Below, piece after piece: positions 35,604 to 52,045 of a DNA stretch of 64,000 bases (its first letter is position 1; every line of letters begins with the position of its first letter). The stretch covers positions 36,017,335-36,081,334 of the forward strand of contig OX393549.1 in assembly GCA_947650365.1 (NCBI GenBank), given 5' to 3'. The DNA comes from Chamaelirium japonicum. Lineage: Eukaryota; Streptophyta; Magnoliopsida; Liliales; Melanthiaceae. The translations under genes were made by a program, and so were the position numbers. Under the pieces are notes generated by a model. That model saw only the letters and a list, made by a program, of their open reading frames with translations, ran no database searches and was not told the DNA's origin.

Positions 35604-36377
35604 CCTCTCTTTCTCTCTCTCTCTGATCTCCAGCCTTCACCCTACCCCTTTCTTCTCCGATCTCCAGCCTTCATCGATCGACCTCTGAGTCTCCACCCTT
35701 CAATGATCCCCCCAAAACCCGACCCCATTCCACAGCCTTCACTGATCTCCACCCAAAACCCGATTACCTGATTTTTCTGATTCCACAGAAGAAAAAAAAA
35801 TGTACTCTTTTTTTTTTTGTTTCTCTCTCTCTCTCTTTCTCTCTCTCCGATCTCCAGCCTTCACCCCACCCTTTCTTTTGCAGACTTCACCGATCCCCCC
35901 CCCCGACCCCACCCCAGCGTTCTATCTCTATCTCTTTTTGATTTTGTCTCTCTCTCTCTCTCACTATCTCTCTCTCTTAATTTTCTTTCTTTTTTACTTC
36001 TTTCTCTCTCTATCTTTCACTCACATCCTTCACCTATCTCCCTGCAAGTCACCCACCCACCCCCCAACACGACCCCACCATGTAGATCCCAACAGGTTCC
36101 CCCCCCGTTCCATATGTTCGTCTCTCTCTCTTTCTCTCTCTCAATTTTATTTTTAAACTATAGACGATCGCACCCCCTTGCCTTCTTCGTCTACCCTGCT
36201 GAATTGTCATGATCAAAACCCCTCCAGGTTCTCCTCCATTGTACTTTTGGGTTCATTAAAAACTTCCTTTGATAACTGATGAGAAAGTAGTAGGTGTATT
36301 TTTGGGTTCATAAAAAATTTTCTTTGGTATCTGATGAGAAGTAGTGGGTGTTGGGTATGTGATAATGATAAAGTAGT

Positions 36378-36458
<81 letters not shown>

Positions 36459-36540
36459 TTTGTGCATGCTTCTTATTGATTCAACTATGAACCCATGTGT
36501 TGCCAAAGGCACCCACATTTTCTTTTTACTTTGCATTGGG
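35451..36540. repeat. CT-rich low-complexity region with (CT)n microsatellites
   Basis: (CT)n runs at about 35,545-35,600 and 36,380-36,451. Between them are imperfect repeats of GATCTCCAGCCTTCA.C and long T/C stretches. A short block (GGGTTCAT.AAAA, CTGATGAGAAGTAGTGGGTGT) occurs twice at about 36,250-36,355. No gene is supported. Confidence 0.7.
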
Positions 36541-38197
36541 ATTTAACTGTTTTTTTTGAGTAGTCTGCATTGGGATTAAATTGTTTTGATTGAAGAATTT
36601 CGGTTTGACATATTAGGCTATTCCGAGATAATGAATCATATGTTTTTTTAAATTATTAATGAATTTGTAATGTGCTGTATGGATTGATGCATTCAGATTA
36701 TTGGGAGAACCATTACTAAGGTATGATTTTGGGAGATGAATTATGTTTCATTTCATGCAGCCAACACTTCTCTCCCCCTTAAGAATTAGGAAATCAAATG
36801 TCCGTCTATTATATATTACTTTTTCTTTCTTTTATGTCTTCTCAAGAAAAAAACAGGGTGAGGCATGCACGGGGTGTCGGTCCTGTTGTTCCTCAAGAGT
36901 GCGATTCACGCGGTGAGGGCATAACCAGCTGATCAATTAGGAACTGCGATCCTTTCGAAGCAACGACTGGTTCAGTAGTATCCGTGAGCATGTTTCCTAC
37001 TTCTGTAGGGATTTTGTTGCAAATGTTGAAGCTGATGGAACAAATTGTTCTTCACCTGTAGACAAGTAGGTACCAATCCAAATGTACTCACTGTGATTCT
37101 ATCCATTTGGAAGTTGCAAAAAAAAAAAAAAAGGTTTTCCTGGATGCAGTAAGGTTAGACAATCATGTAAGCATATCATTCTGATGGAAATGTCATCAAT
37201 TTACTTCTGATCTATATGATTCTAATGTGAAATTGCTTAGTATGATTCTCTGTTTATTGAAGTGGGTGGGTTTTATAACAAGTAGGTACCAGTCCAAATG
37301 TACTCACTGTGATTCTATACATTAGGAAGTTGCAAAAAAAAATTGGTTTTCCTGGATGCAGTAAGGTTAGATAATCATGTAAGCATATCATTCTGATGGA
37401 AATGTCATCAATTTACTTCTGATCTATATGATTCTGATGTGAAATTGCTTAGTCCGATTCTCCGTTTATTGAAGTGGGTGGGTTTATATTGGCAAAGGCG
37501 ATTGGGATGTTTCTCTCCCCCAATCCCTTACCACTGAATTGAAGTGTGTGATGCTGTCGCAGGCAGTCAGGTGTTTGTTGGCACCGAAGGCAGCCGTCCG
37601 AGTGCCGACAAGCACGGGCATGCATTATAACTAAGATGTGTTGCCGCTAAAGGCGGCCCGAACTCAGCCAAAGGGTATGTGGCCGCTGAAGGAGGTTAGG
37701 TGTGTTGCCGCCAAATACGGCGGTGTGGGTGGGAGTGGTGATGCTCGGTGGATGTTTGGCGGCTCGATGCTATGCTGACAGGTGTGTTGCCGCCGAAGGC
37801 GGCCCGCTGCAGTGCCGATAGGCACGGGCATGCACTAGTAGCCTAGCAAGTGACGCTAGAAGAGCTAAGAATACCATAATAGATAGGATCAATTATCGTC
37901 CGAAATTGAGGCCCCACAGAGATCCACAGTCCATTCAATCCAAATTTGCATGCATCAAAGCTCCTCAAAGACCATGCCTTACCACCCTCCCAACGCTACC
38001 ATAATTCCCGGAAACTGCTATTCAACCATCTTGTTTTCCGCTCAAATCGGTTATCCTGATGTGGTTGTTGATCACAATAGTATGTTGCATCCGTCTAGTC
38101 AATCGCACTAAGCCCAATTGTCAGGCAAAAGAAGGGTGTGATCAGGCGCCACATAAGGATGTCCCGATCAAGATGAGAAATGGATTGCTAAATATTA
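36541..38197. other. Non-coding region with one exon-like stretch and duplicated segments
   Basis: AT-rich to 36,840. An exon-like open stretch at 36,941-37,065 (ELRSFRSNDWFSSIREHVSY and on to VDK) follows an AG and is followed by GTAGGT; I do not recognise the protein. A 216-bp tandem duplication and a GC-rich zone of GCCGCCGAAGGCGGCCCG repeats (37,570-37,840) follow. 37,860-38,197 shows nothing clear. Confidence 0.45.
37062..37490 (+). repeat. 216-bp tandem duplication
   Basis: Both copies begin ACAAGTAGGTACCA.TCCAAA, contain GGTTTTCCTGGATGCAGTAA and TCATTCTGATGGAAATGTCA, and end GAAGTGGGTGGGTTT. Copy starts are 37,062 and 37,278. Differences are few (length of an A-run, some point changes), so it is fairly recent. 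Confidence 0.88.
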
Positions 38198-38442
38198 GCG
38201 GCTGTTTGGCATGTGGAACAGTTGTTCCGCTTAAACGTCATCCAGAAGAGAGTATTCCCCACAATTCCTATTTCTAGTGTAATTCGGTGGCTCAGCATAC
38301 CGGTTGGCAGAGAAACCCACGGAGCAAAATATTATCGTTCCCAACTCCTCACACCATCGGCACAAAATTATCCGTTAATTTAAAAATAACAACTCTAAAA
38401 ATTGGAACGACAATTAATTTCAGATTGATGCCAAACATCCCC
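38198..38442. mobile_element. PIF/Harbinger-type MITE (245 bp)
   Basis: Ends GCGGCTGTTTGGCAT and ATGCCAAACATCCCC are inverted repeats with 13 of 15 matches. The element is flanked by TTA at 38,195-38,197 and TTA at 38,443-38,445. TTA duplication and G-rich TGTTTGGC-type ends fit the Tourist/PIF group. No ORF of note. Confidence 0.72.
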
Positions 38443-38576
38443 TTAATTCTCTCAAGAACAATACTTTGTTTGGTAAGTCTACTAGTGAATGCCTGTGCTA
38501 ATTGACACAGACACCTTCAGTGTGACCCCCCTGCACCAACCCCCAACCCCCCCACCCACCCCATGCCCCCTAATGG

Positions 38577-38638
<62 letters not shown>

Positions 38639-38676
38639 GTGGGGAAGAGAGAAAGAGATCGTGGGAAAGACAGAGG

Positions 38677-38740
<64 letters not shown>

Positions 38741-39761
38741 GGGGAGAGAGGGATTTTTGGGGGGGTTTAATTGTTCGATTTGATCGAATGGATTCAGTTT
38801 TTAGGGATTTCATGGGTGCGGTTATTAGCGTGGTCTTCATTTTTGAGAGATTTGAGGGTTTTTTTGATCCATTTGATTTGAGAGGAGATTGAAATTTGTT
38901 TAATATGTATAATTAGATCGGATGGATAATTTGTTTTCAAAACTTATCTCTGCATGATTTTGAGAATGATAGGGTTATAAATAAGAACAATACTTTGCTT
39001 GATTTTGCGAATGATAGGGTTGTAAATCTATACTATATACTAAAATGGAAACCTCTCTCCCGTGTTGTGACACGTGGACATCATTTAAAGAGTTATAATT
39101 CTTCTTCCGTGTGTAAACGCAGCTCTCTTTTAAATCTATTTAAAAACCTACCATAAAGATGGTAAATTTTCATTCAATGGCATTTAATGGTCATTTGATG
39201 TTAATCTCTCTCTCTAACAAGTGAATCACACTCACGATTTCACACTTCTTCGAACAGTTGCGATGTCGTCTTTGCCAAATGGTGTACATCAAGCACATTC
39301 GGGCATTGCCCGGGTTTCTTACTAGTAAGAACAATATACTTTACTGCTCGCACCAAACTGCATGCAAAGGCGACGCTGCCCATCACTCCATGCAACCCAG
39401 AAAACGACCCCACGCACCCGAAATGCCTTCGCTGAAATCCTGGGATCCCATACCTTGTCGCTCGAGCGTCGGTCAGCAAGCATTGCCCCTCATTTAGCCC
39501 ATCCAGCCGTCCATCGGCCCGCCCAGACACTCCCTGGCCACACGAATCCAGTCATGTGGGCCCGTGGATCCCAATGGGTAGCAGACGAAGGAGATAATGT
39601 TCGCGTGTATGCGATCAGGTTGGCAAGATGATCAGGGAAATGGGCAACAAAGATGCTCTGCACCCTGCTGGTCGGCAAATTTATGATGGAGCTAGCCTTG
39701 GTAGACAGAAAGATCGATGAAGGTGTGGGAACACGTAACACTGTGTTTCTTTTCTTTTTAG
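38443..39761. other. Non-coding region with two (GA)n tracts
   Basis: (GA)n tracts at 38,581-38,636 and 38,680-38,739 precede a short open stretch that ends at 38,892, with no family match. At 39,028 a TCTATACTATATACTAAAA sequence resembles a Helitron 5' end. 39,240-39,750 contains overlapping unrelated ORFs with no recognisable domain. Confidence 0.45.
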
Positions 39762-40285
39762 AGTAAATTACACTTTACCCCCCCAAGTTTGGCACAAAAT
39801 CATTTAATCCCCCTTAGTTTATATTGGGAATTTTTTTGGCTTCACCACCATTACTATATGATATTTGAATATACCCTTCAAATTAATCATAATTTAGATA
39901 TACCCCCCTAGAAAGATATGATATTTAAAAATATCTCCCCAATCAATTTGATTTACAAACACCTAATTATATGGTGTTTAGGTATAATCCCCCCCCCCTC
40001 CTGCAATCATTTGGGAATTTGGGGGTGGGTGGTTAATGTCGAAATACAATAAAGTAACGGGGGTGTAAGTCAAAAAATCCCTTTATCTTGTTCCAAATCG
40101 GTATCTATAGTTGTAAATGTTAGCACAATACCTCCTCTTGTCAACTACTAAATTTTATTTTTTTGGTAAATTGTAACTAATCAAAACTGAATTGAAGGGG
40201 CAAAATGTAATTTATTACCTATACGGGGTTTACTTGAATTTGAGCTAAACTTCAGGGGCAAAATGTAATTTACCATTTTCTTTTA
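39762..40285. mobile_element. Small TIR element (GTAAATTACA.TTT ends)
   Basis: The left end AGTAAATTACACTTTACCCC is mirrored at the right by GGGGCAAAATGTAATTTACC (about 40,254-40,276). A second internal copy of the right end sits at about 40,197-40,218. It is non-coding and AT-rich. No confident target duplication, so class unknown. Confidence 0.5.
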
Positions 40286-44604
<4,319 letters not shown>

Positions 44605-47600
44605 AAGGTTAAGCCCTACACCAAGATGCCTTACCATAGCAATCACAATCCAAACCATCCTAAGGACTAAAAGAAAGAAGGAGTGTATTACTGCTACATC
44701 CGCGGTCAGACCAATCACATGACCAACCAATTCTTCTACAAAACGACAGCACGACCTCTAAATCCAAGAAGAAATGGTCCAACATCGTCCGACTCCCAAG
44801 TCAACATGGTGACCTATGGAGTTGACTCATCTGAGACCGCTTTCAGGTCTATTCTCTTCACCCCTGAAGTTAACATAACCTTTCAAGTATTTGATTGGTG
44901 GATTAATATAGGAGCTAATATTTATGTTTGCTCTGATTAATCTTTGTTTTTCACCTATTAGGTTTCTGGTGGAGGAAATGTAAGTATGGGAAACAATGCT
45001 AAGGCTCGTGTGCTAGGGATAGGACGGATCGACCTGAAACTGACATTGGAGAAGACCTTAACACTGCATGGAGTCCACCACGTTCCGAAGATTAGGAGGA
45101 ATCTCATTAGTGGATCTTTGTTAGTACAATATGGCTATAAGCTTGTATTCGAGTCCAATAAGGTGGTAATAACTAAGCAAACAAATTTTATTGGAAAATT
45201 ATTTCTCTGTGATAGTCTTTACAAATTGAATGTCTTTAATCATTCTTCTACTATTCTGAATATTGAGTCTTCGGCCACTTGACACCAATGACTAGGTCAT
45301 GTGAACTATAACTTTATTAAGAAATTAAACTCATGACCTTAAATATTATTCCAAAATCCGATACTAAGAATCTCGATAAGTGCGAGATATGCATAGAAGC
45401 CAAACAACCTAAGAAACTCTTCAAAGTCATCGATCGAGATTCTAAGATACTTGAACTGATTTATAGCGACGTCTATGATTCTAGAAGAAGCTCAAGATAT
45501 GACATAGATATTTTGTAACGTTCATAGACGATGCTTCAAAATATTACCACCTATACCTCATTAAGACTAAGAACGAAATACTTAATAAATTCAAAATCTA
45601 TAGAGCTTAGGTTGAGAACCAATTAGACAAAAATATTAAGATCCTTAGGTCAGACTTAGGAGGGAAGTATATCTCAAACAAATTGAGAAAGTACTGTAAA
45701 GATTATGGAATACTCCATGAGGTCACAGCCCCTTACACTCCTCAGTCCAATGGTATAGCTGAAAAGAAAAACAAGACTCTAATAAACATTGTCAATTCTA
45801 TGATAATAAGTTCTAGAGTGTCAGATAACTTGTGGGGGAAAAGCCCTAATGACGGCCTGTTTTATACTCAACCGAGTTTCCTTCAAACATAATGACTTGA
45901 TCCAATACGAGATATGGAAAAATAGAAAACCCTATTTAGATTATCTAAAAGTGTGGGGGTGTCTAGATAGGGTGAAGATCCCCGAAAACAAAATGAAGAA
46001 GATATGACCAAAGATAGTAGATGCCATCTTTATCGGCTATGCTTCAGATAGTAACACTAATCGATTTTTAGTGTTTAACTCAAAAATAAGCAAGATAGTC
46101 AATAACACCATAATCAAAGCTAGAGATGCCTCATACTTCTAAAATGTCTTCCCTTATAAGATTAGGATCAACACTACAATCAATACTGGTAATCAGGCCT
46201 CAAGTTCAAATCAGGTAACCCAGATCGAACCAGAAGACCAGATTGAATCGATAACCCAAACCGAACCTAGAAAAAGTAAAAATGCCCACATAGAAAAAGT
46301 CTTGGATGACTTATATGCACTTCTGATGGAGGGACTCTCCCTCCACCTATACAGATGCAATGAAGTTCATAGACTCACCATTTTGGAAGGAAGTCATAGA
46401 TAATGAGATCATATCCATAGTCCAAAATCATATCTGGGAACTCACCGTTTTACCTACTGGTTGCAAAACCATAAGATGCAAATGAGTTTTTAAGAAAAAA
46501 TTTAGACCTGATGATACCATAAACAAATTTAAAGTACGACTTATAGTCAAGGCCTTTACCCAAAAACCTAGGGTAGACTACTTTGATGTCTACTCACCTG
46601 TCGCTAGGATAACAACGATTAGAATCCTCACCACCTTAGCTTCAATCTATAAGCTAGTCATACATCAAATGGATGCTAAGTCTCTTTTCTTAAATGGTGA
46701 TCTAAATGAGAAAATCTATATAGACCAACCCGAGGGACTCATTGCACCTGGACAAGAAGGAAATGTTTGTAAGTTAATTCAATCATTTTATGGGCTTAAA
46801 CAAGCTCCAAAATAATGACACATAAAATTTGATGAAGTTATCTCATCCTATGGATTTGATATCAATACCATGGATGAATGTGTCTACCATAAAGTAGATG
46901 GTAACAATATTATCATCCTATGTCTGTATGTTGACAATATCCTTATATTCGGATCAAACATACAAGTCATAAATGACATCAAATACTTCATATTCTAAAA
47001 CTTCGATATAAAAGATATAGGATAAATCGATATTATCTTAAACATAAAAATCATTAAAAAGGATATTGGTTTAGTGTTATCCCAATCCCACTATGTTGAG
47101 AAAATTCTATGACTTCGACTGCCAACCAGTATCCATACCTTATGATCCAAACACCCATTTGACAAAAAACTCAGGACTTCCTACACTACAGAGCGAGTAT
47201 GCTCAAATCATAGAATTACTAGGTTTTCTAGCAAACTATACTCGATCTGATATTGCCTACGCAGTAAACAGACTTAGTCGTTACACATCTAACCCCAATG
47301 AAATCCATTGGAATACGTTAGAAAGAGTCTTTAGATATCTTAAGGGAACCATATCATATGGACTCTATTATAGTGAATATCCAACTGTATTAAAGGGATA
47401 CTCTGATGCTAACTGGATTAGTGATTCAATATATATAAAATCCACAACCATATTTGTATTCCTATTAGAATATGGAGTCATATCTTGAAAATCTACCAAA
47501 GATACTATTATCGCTAGGAGCACCATGGAATTTGAAGTGACAGTGCTAGATACCACTAGCACGGAAGCAGAATGCTTCGAGATCTTCTATATGAGATTCT

Positions 47601-47862
47601 ATTAATAAAACATTCACTACCAGCTATATCTATTCAATGTGATTATCGATCAATGATTGATAAATATAATCAAGAAAATGCTGATGTGAAAATAAATCGA
47701 TATCTGAAAGTGAGACATAGATCTCTCAAATATAAGATGAAAAATAAAATAATTATCCTAGACTTTATTAGAATCGAAAAGTATTTGGCAGATCATCTAA
47801 CCAAAGGCTTTTATAGGACAATGGTCTTAGAATCGTCGAGGGGGATGGGATTAAGCCCGTAA
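44605..47862 (+). pseudogene. Copia gag end and pol, many stops
   Basis: The zinc knuckle is damaged (CYIRGQTNHM; Cys replaced by Arg). The protease motif is degenerate (WWINIGANIYVCSD). Integrase shows LGHVNYNFIKKL-like, CEICIEAKQPK and PYTPQSNGIAEKKN. Reverse transcriptase shows VYSPVARITTIRIL, HQMDAKSLFLNGDLNEKIY and YVDN at about 46,926, where catalytic YVDD is expected. RNase H shows GYSDANW, and STEAE near 47,560, then ADHLTKGF near the end. Stops and frame changes are frequent (for example 44,938, 45,280, 45,890, 46,485, 46,813). Inactive. Confidence 0.88.
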
Positions 47863-48423
47863 GAAAAATTACTGCAGTGAGAATCCAATCTCACGGAGGT
47901 TCAATGGGTAGAAACAAACTATAGTAGTGACTAAAAATAAGGAGCATTGAATAATACTTCCGTCCCTATGACACTAGTGCGTATTAAAAACAAGGGGGTA
48001 GGATGAGTTTAAAACTATTAATAAGTCCAAGACCCATGAGGCGGGGTGTCGCCTTGCTCACACCCCTACTAGGACTTACCTATATGTATGTAGTTATGAG
48101 GCAGCAACTTTGGGATCAGAGCTGCCCCCTAGACACATACAAAAAAAGATATCTGCGCAAGGCCATTAATAGCGCAACCCACTTAGCACCATCGAAAATT
48201 GTACTACGTGTACTACTTGTAGAAACTCGACAATGAGGTTGGTTCAAGGCATAGTTCACCAAGTCCTCACGGATGTATACAACTGTACTAAGTGAATGTT
48301 CAAACCGGAAGGTATCTACACCTACTGCGTAGTATAAAGAATCTATCAAAGTCCTTTTCTTTTATATTTGTAAAATTTTATTGATTATTTAATATTTGGT
48401 GGTTTTAAACATATGTGGGGGAT

Positions 48424-49232
48424 TGTTGAGTGTGTTTGAAAATCACACAAAACCTATCTTGGGTTTAGTCCCATATCGGTAAGGGGAATTCTCACATCCC
48501 AACTTAAAAGGTTTCTCCTCCCCTTGCCCTCTAGTTGAGTCACTAGGAAGGCTACTCTACACCACACACTCACGCGCATGCATGCTGTGCCGAGCCTGGC
48601 CGGGTCGGGCGGGGCTTAGGCTGAGCGACGCATGTGTGTGCGCCCGTGGACCCTGACATGATAGCACCTTCGAAATGAGCTGGCCCGCACCTGCCTTATT
48701 TTTATTTTTAGTTATGATATTTTTCTTTACATTTATTTATTTCCTTCTATTTTTTCTAACTGTTGCTGCTAATTGCATGCTAGCCGTTACATACAGCAGA
48801 GAAATGGGATTAATAGGCCATATTCATGCTCATATGTTACTCCCCCTCTCCAGTCCTTGGTCAGTGCACAGAGGCCTATATAAAGCCCTGTGCAGCAGTA
48901 GAGAAAGATATAGAAGAAATATTCTTCCCTACATTTTGTGAGATAGTCTCTATTTTCTTTCTCTATGATCTGAAAGGCTATCGGTGGAGCTTCCTCTCCA
49001 TTCTGAGAGAGTATTCTTCCATTGCTTTCTATCGAGTCACTGGATTCCTGAAAGTCGATCGAGATTTGCAAAGTCTTCTTGAAGCCGTGCCAACGAGAAG
49101 GAGGTCGCCTGACTGGAGTCGTCGTATCTCCAAGACCCGTTGCCATGAGACTCACGCACGAGGGGGGACAATATGATTCTAGGGATATCGCCTAGAGCGA
49201 TTCGACAATCAGGCCAAATTTTCTAACTCTCA
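48424..49232 (+). mobile_element. 3' LTR of the copia element (right end uncertain)
   Basis: Starts TGTTGAGTGTGTTTG directly after the polypurine tract. Contains a TATA box (TATATAAAG, 48,877-48,885) about 450 bp in, followed by an R/U5-like region. The right end is placed at a CA near 49,232 but could be elsewhere, because the 5' LTR is missing for comparison. Confidence 0.55.
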
Positions 49233-49716
49233 TATTTTTCCATTCTTAGATCTAATCAAATTGTTTTGGATATAATATAAAACTCTAAATAATTAGAGAT
49301 AATTTAGATAGGATCTCTCTCTTTTAGAAAAGTTCGTCAAGATGAATGACGGTTCCATAGAACCCACTCTACCTTGGCAAACCATTTCTAAAAAAAATTA
49401 TGTGACTTATATTTGCTTACAAAAATAATATTTGCTAAACAAAATAGCCTTTGCCTATTAACAATTTGATTAAGTCCTAAAGTTACAAGTTTAGAACGAT
49501 TAGATTTCCAATACCCCGCACCCCTACTTATCACTTAAGCGGGTTGTACTTTGTGTTGGTTCGGTTTAGGTGGAACGACAACAGCTAGCCGTGCGCACAT
49601 TTTAATGTATGATGTGTTGATCCCTGTTTTCCTTTGTTACTGTTGCATTCATACACAATCAATTTAGTGTACGATTTCACTTCGTTAGCTCACCATCGCT
49701 ATGGAGCGAAAGCTTT

Positions 49717-52045
49717 TTTTTTTTTTGGTACAATAGTTTTAATTATGACACTGTGATCTTCAAGTCATCCGACACAAGAGCCAAAAGGGTACTAGGAACC
49801 ATATCCTCCCAATAGCCTTCTAACCCATGTAAACAAGCTTCCTGAGCTAGCTAGTGAGCCGCACTATTTGTTGTATGGGTAACCCAATGAACCATGACTT
49901 CTGGTACCTGATGCCACACTCTTTGGCAAGCGATGATGATCGGAGCGCTATCTGCAGTACCCCCCTTGCCAAGTATAATGGCATCTCTAGCAGCTGTGGC
50001 GTCCGTTAGAATCACTACTCGTTGATACTGCCTCCGAACAAGCTCTTCAAAAGCTCCTCGAAGTGCCAAAAGTTTTGACTGTAGGGAGTTCTCCACCCGA
50101 CACCGGAACGCCGCGGCAGAACAAACATGTCCTTACGCCGGCGCCATAACGCAAGCCCAGCTCGCAACCTTGCTTGCTACCCGGAAGGGCCCCATCCGTC
50201 CACACAATATAGTCAACCTCCCGATGCCAAACATTATGGTGTAGAATAGGACGCAATCGCGTAACATATGAGTATGCAATTGATCTCCCCCGCTGAGCAA
50301 GAGCCATTGAAGATATCACCGAGCACCCAAACAGTTTATTGCACCGCTCTTTCCATAAGACCCACATAGAAACAACCAACACCTCGCTTGGGACAGGCCT
50401 CGGCTCTCGCCGATCCCTCATCGAGCAGATTGTAATAATGACAGCTGGTAAAAGTTAAGACCTGTGATTTGTTGAACACACCTCCAGAAATCCTGCGCTT
50501 TGGGGCATCCCCAAAAAACATGCTCTGTGTCCTCATCAGAATCCAGACACTATGGGCACCCTCCATAACCAAGATGCATCCGATGGCGCAGCATAGTGGC
50601 AGTCGGCAAAGCTCCGTGGAGGACTTTCCAAAAGAAAAGATGTACCCAAGGTGGCACTCGCAACTTCCATAAGTGCTCACCAAACCACCTAGTAGGAACC
50701 TCCAGGAGAGAATCTACCCCTCCATGTAATACACCAAGCAAATGCAAATATTTTGGTCGCAGCCTAGTGGGATCACCACCCAAGCATTGAATCCTCTGTG
50801 TCATTCGTCGCAATCCCGTGGTGGCCCGCCAACCCTCCCAATGTCTCCAGTTGGCCATTGACAATTGCGCTTCATCCCGAATCCACTGCGCCCCTAACTG
50901 ATCCACCATGATAAGGTGGACCATCGCAGCGATATCTAGCTGGGACTAGCGATCTCGAAAGCTCTGAAGTTGCAAACCACCTTGACTCCGCTTTTTGGTG
51001 ATGACCTCCCAATATAGAGGATGCAGCTTCCGGCTGCCACTATCATGTCCCAAGAAAAATGATCGACACAACCTGTATAATCGGTGAAGCACACCCATAG
51101 ACAGTCCACCTGCCATCATTAGATGTACCGGGATCGCTACCAGAGTAGCCTTCAGCAGCACCAACCTTCCGGCTTAGGATAATAAGTGTGCTTTCCAGCC
51201 CGATAGCCGAGACTCCATTCGAGTCAATAGGAACTGAAAGCGGGCAGCGGGAATCCTAGTGCCATTGATCGGAACACCAAGATGAAGCCATGGTTCTCTA
51301 TCCTCATCCATGTTCAATGCTCGAACCATCTGCAACCGCTCTTTCTCCCGAACACATAGAGAGAACTTGATACTCGATTTCTGTGGGTTGACAACAAGTT
51401 TTGTGCTCCGCGCAACCTTCGCAAAAACATCCCTCAATCCCTAGGCATCCAAAAGTGTGGCACACGTACAGAACAAAAAATCATCAGCATAGGCAATAGA
51501 GACCAAAGGCTGAGGGTTCCTCATAATAGAAAATCCCTCAATATCACCCGCATGAAGGCTCTTGTCAAGCACCTGATGAATAGCTTGAGTCACTAAAAGG
51601 AATAAATATGGGGACAAAGGGTCCCCCTAGCGGAGCCCGCATTTTGGCTGAAAGATCGAGCCCTCCTCTCCATTGATCAGAATTTGCATCAACGTCGTGG
51701 TAACACACTGCATTACCCAAGAACACCATATAGGGTGAAAACCCATTTTCAACAAGATCACCTGTAATGCCTCCCAATACACAAGATCAAAGGCTTTATC
51801 CAAGTCCGCTTTCCGCGCCATCGTCGCCCTGGCCTTCGCCGTGGAGCCAGGTGTAATGCATGCAACACTTCCTGAGCATGGACGACATTATCATGGGCGG
51901 TCCGTCCCGGAATAAAAGCATGTTGTTCGGGCCGGATCACCAAAGGGAGTATCACCCGCAATCGATTTGCTAGGAGCTTGGCAATGAATTTATATCTTTG
52001 ATTACAAAGACTGATCGGGCGAAAATAAAAAAGCAGATCACCTCA
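49717..52045 (-). mobile_element. L1-type LINE, 5'-truncated, broken ORF2
   Basis: On the minus strand from 52,030: RPISLCNQRYKFIAKLLANR, then QHAFIPGRTAHDNVVHAQE, DLDKAFDLVYWEAL, GDPLSPYLFLLVTQA and SIAYADDFLF (catalytic YADD near 51,500): the fingers and palm of an L1-clade reverse transcriptase. A zf-RVT-like region follows (VPPWVHLFFWKVLHGALPT, CP.C..DEDTEHVF), then an RNase H-like C-terminus (49,851-50,100). Stops at about 51,630, 51,440, 51,174 and 50,946 and frame changes break it. A T-run on plus at 49,717-49,728 is the poly(A) tail. The endonuclease and ORF1 are missing, the usual 5' truncation. Confidence 0.88.

Larger units (their letters stand above)
44605..49232 (+). mobile_element. 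Ty1/copia retrotransposon, 5'-truncated, with 3' LTR
   Basis: Decayed pol in the order zinc knuckle, protease, integrase, reverse transcriptase, RNase H (copia order) from 44,605 to 47,862. About 560 bp of 3' untranslated sequence follows, then a purine tract (GTGGGGGATT) and a probable 3' LTR from 48,424. No 5' LTR or upstream gag is present. The start aligns with 63,507 in the second family copy at the window end. Confidence 0.82.

Noticed and set aside
38489..38892. Arg/Glu-repeat ORFs over (GA)n
   Set aside because: Dinucleotide repeat translation; no supporting structure.
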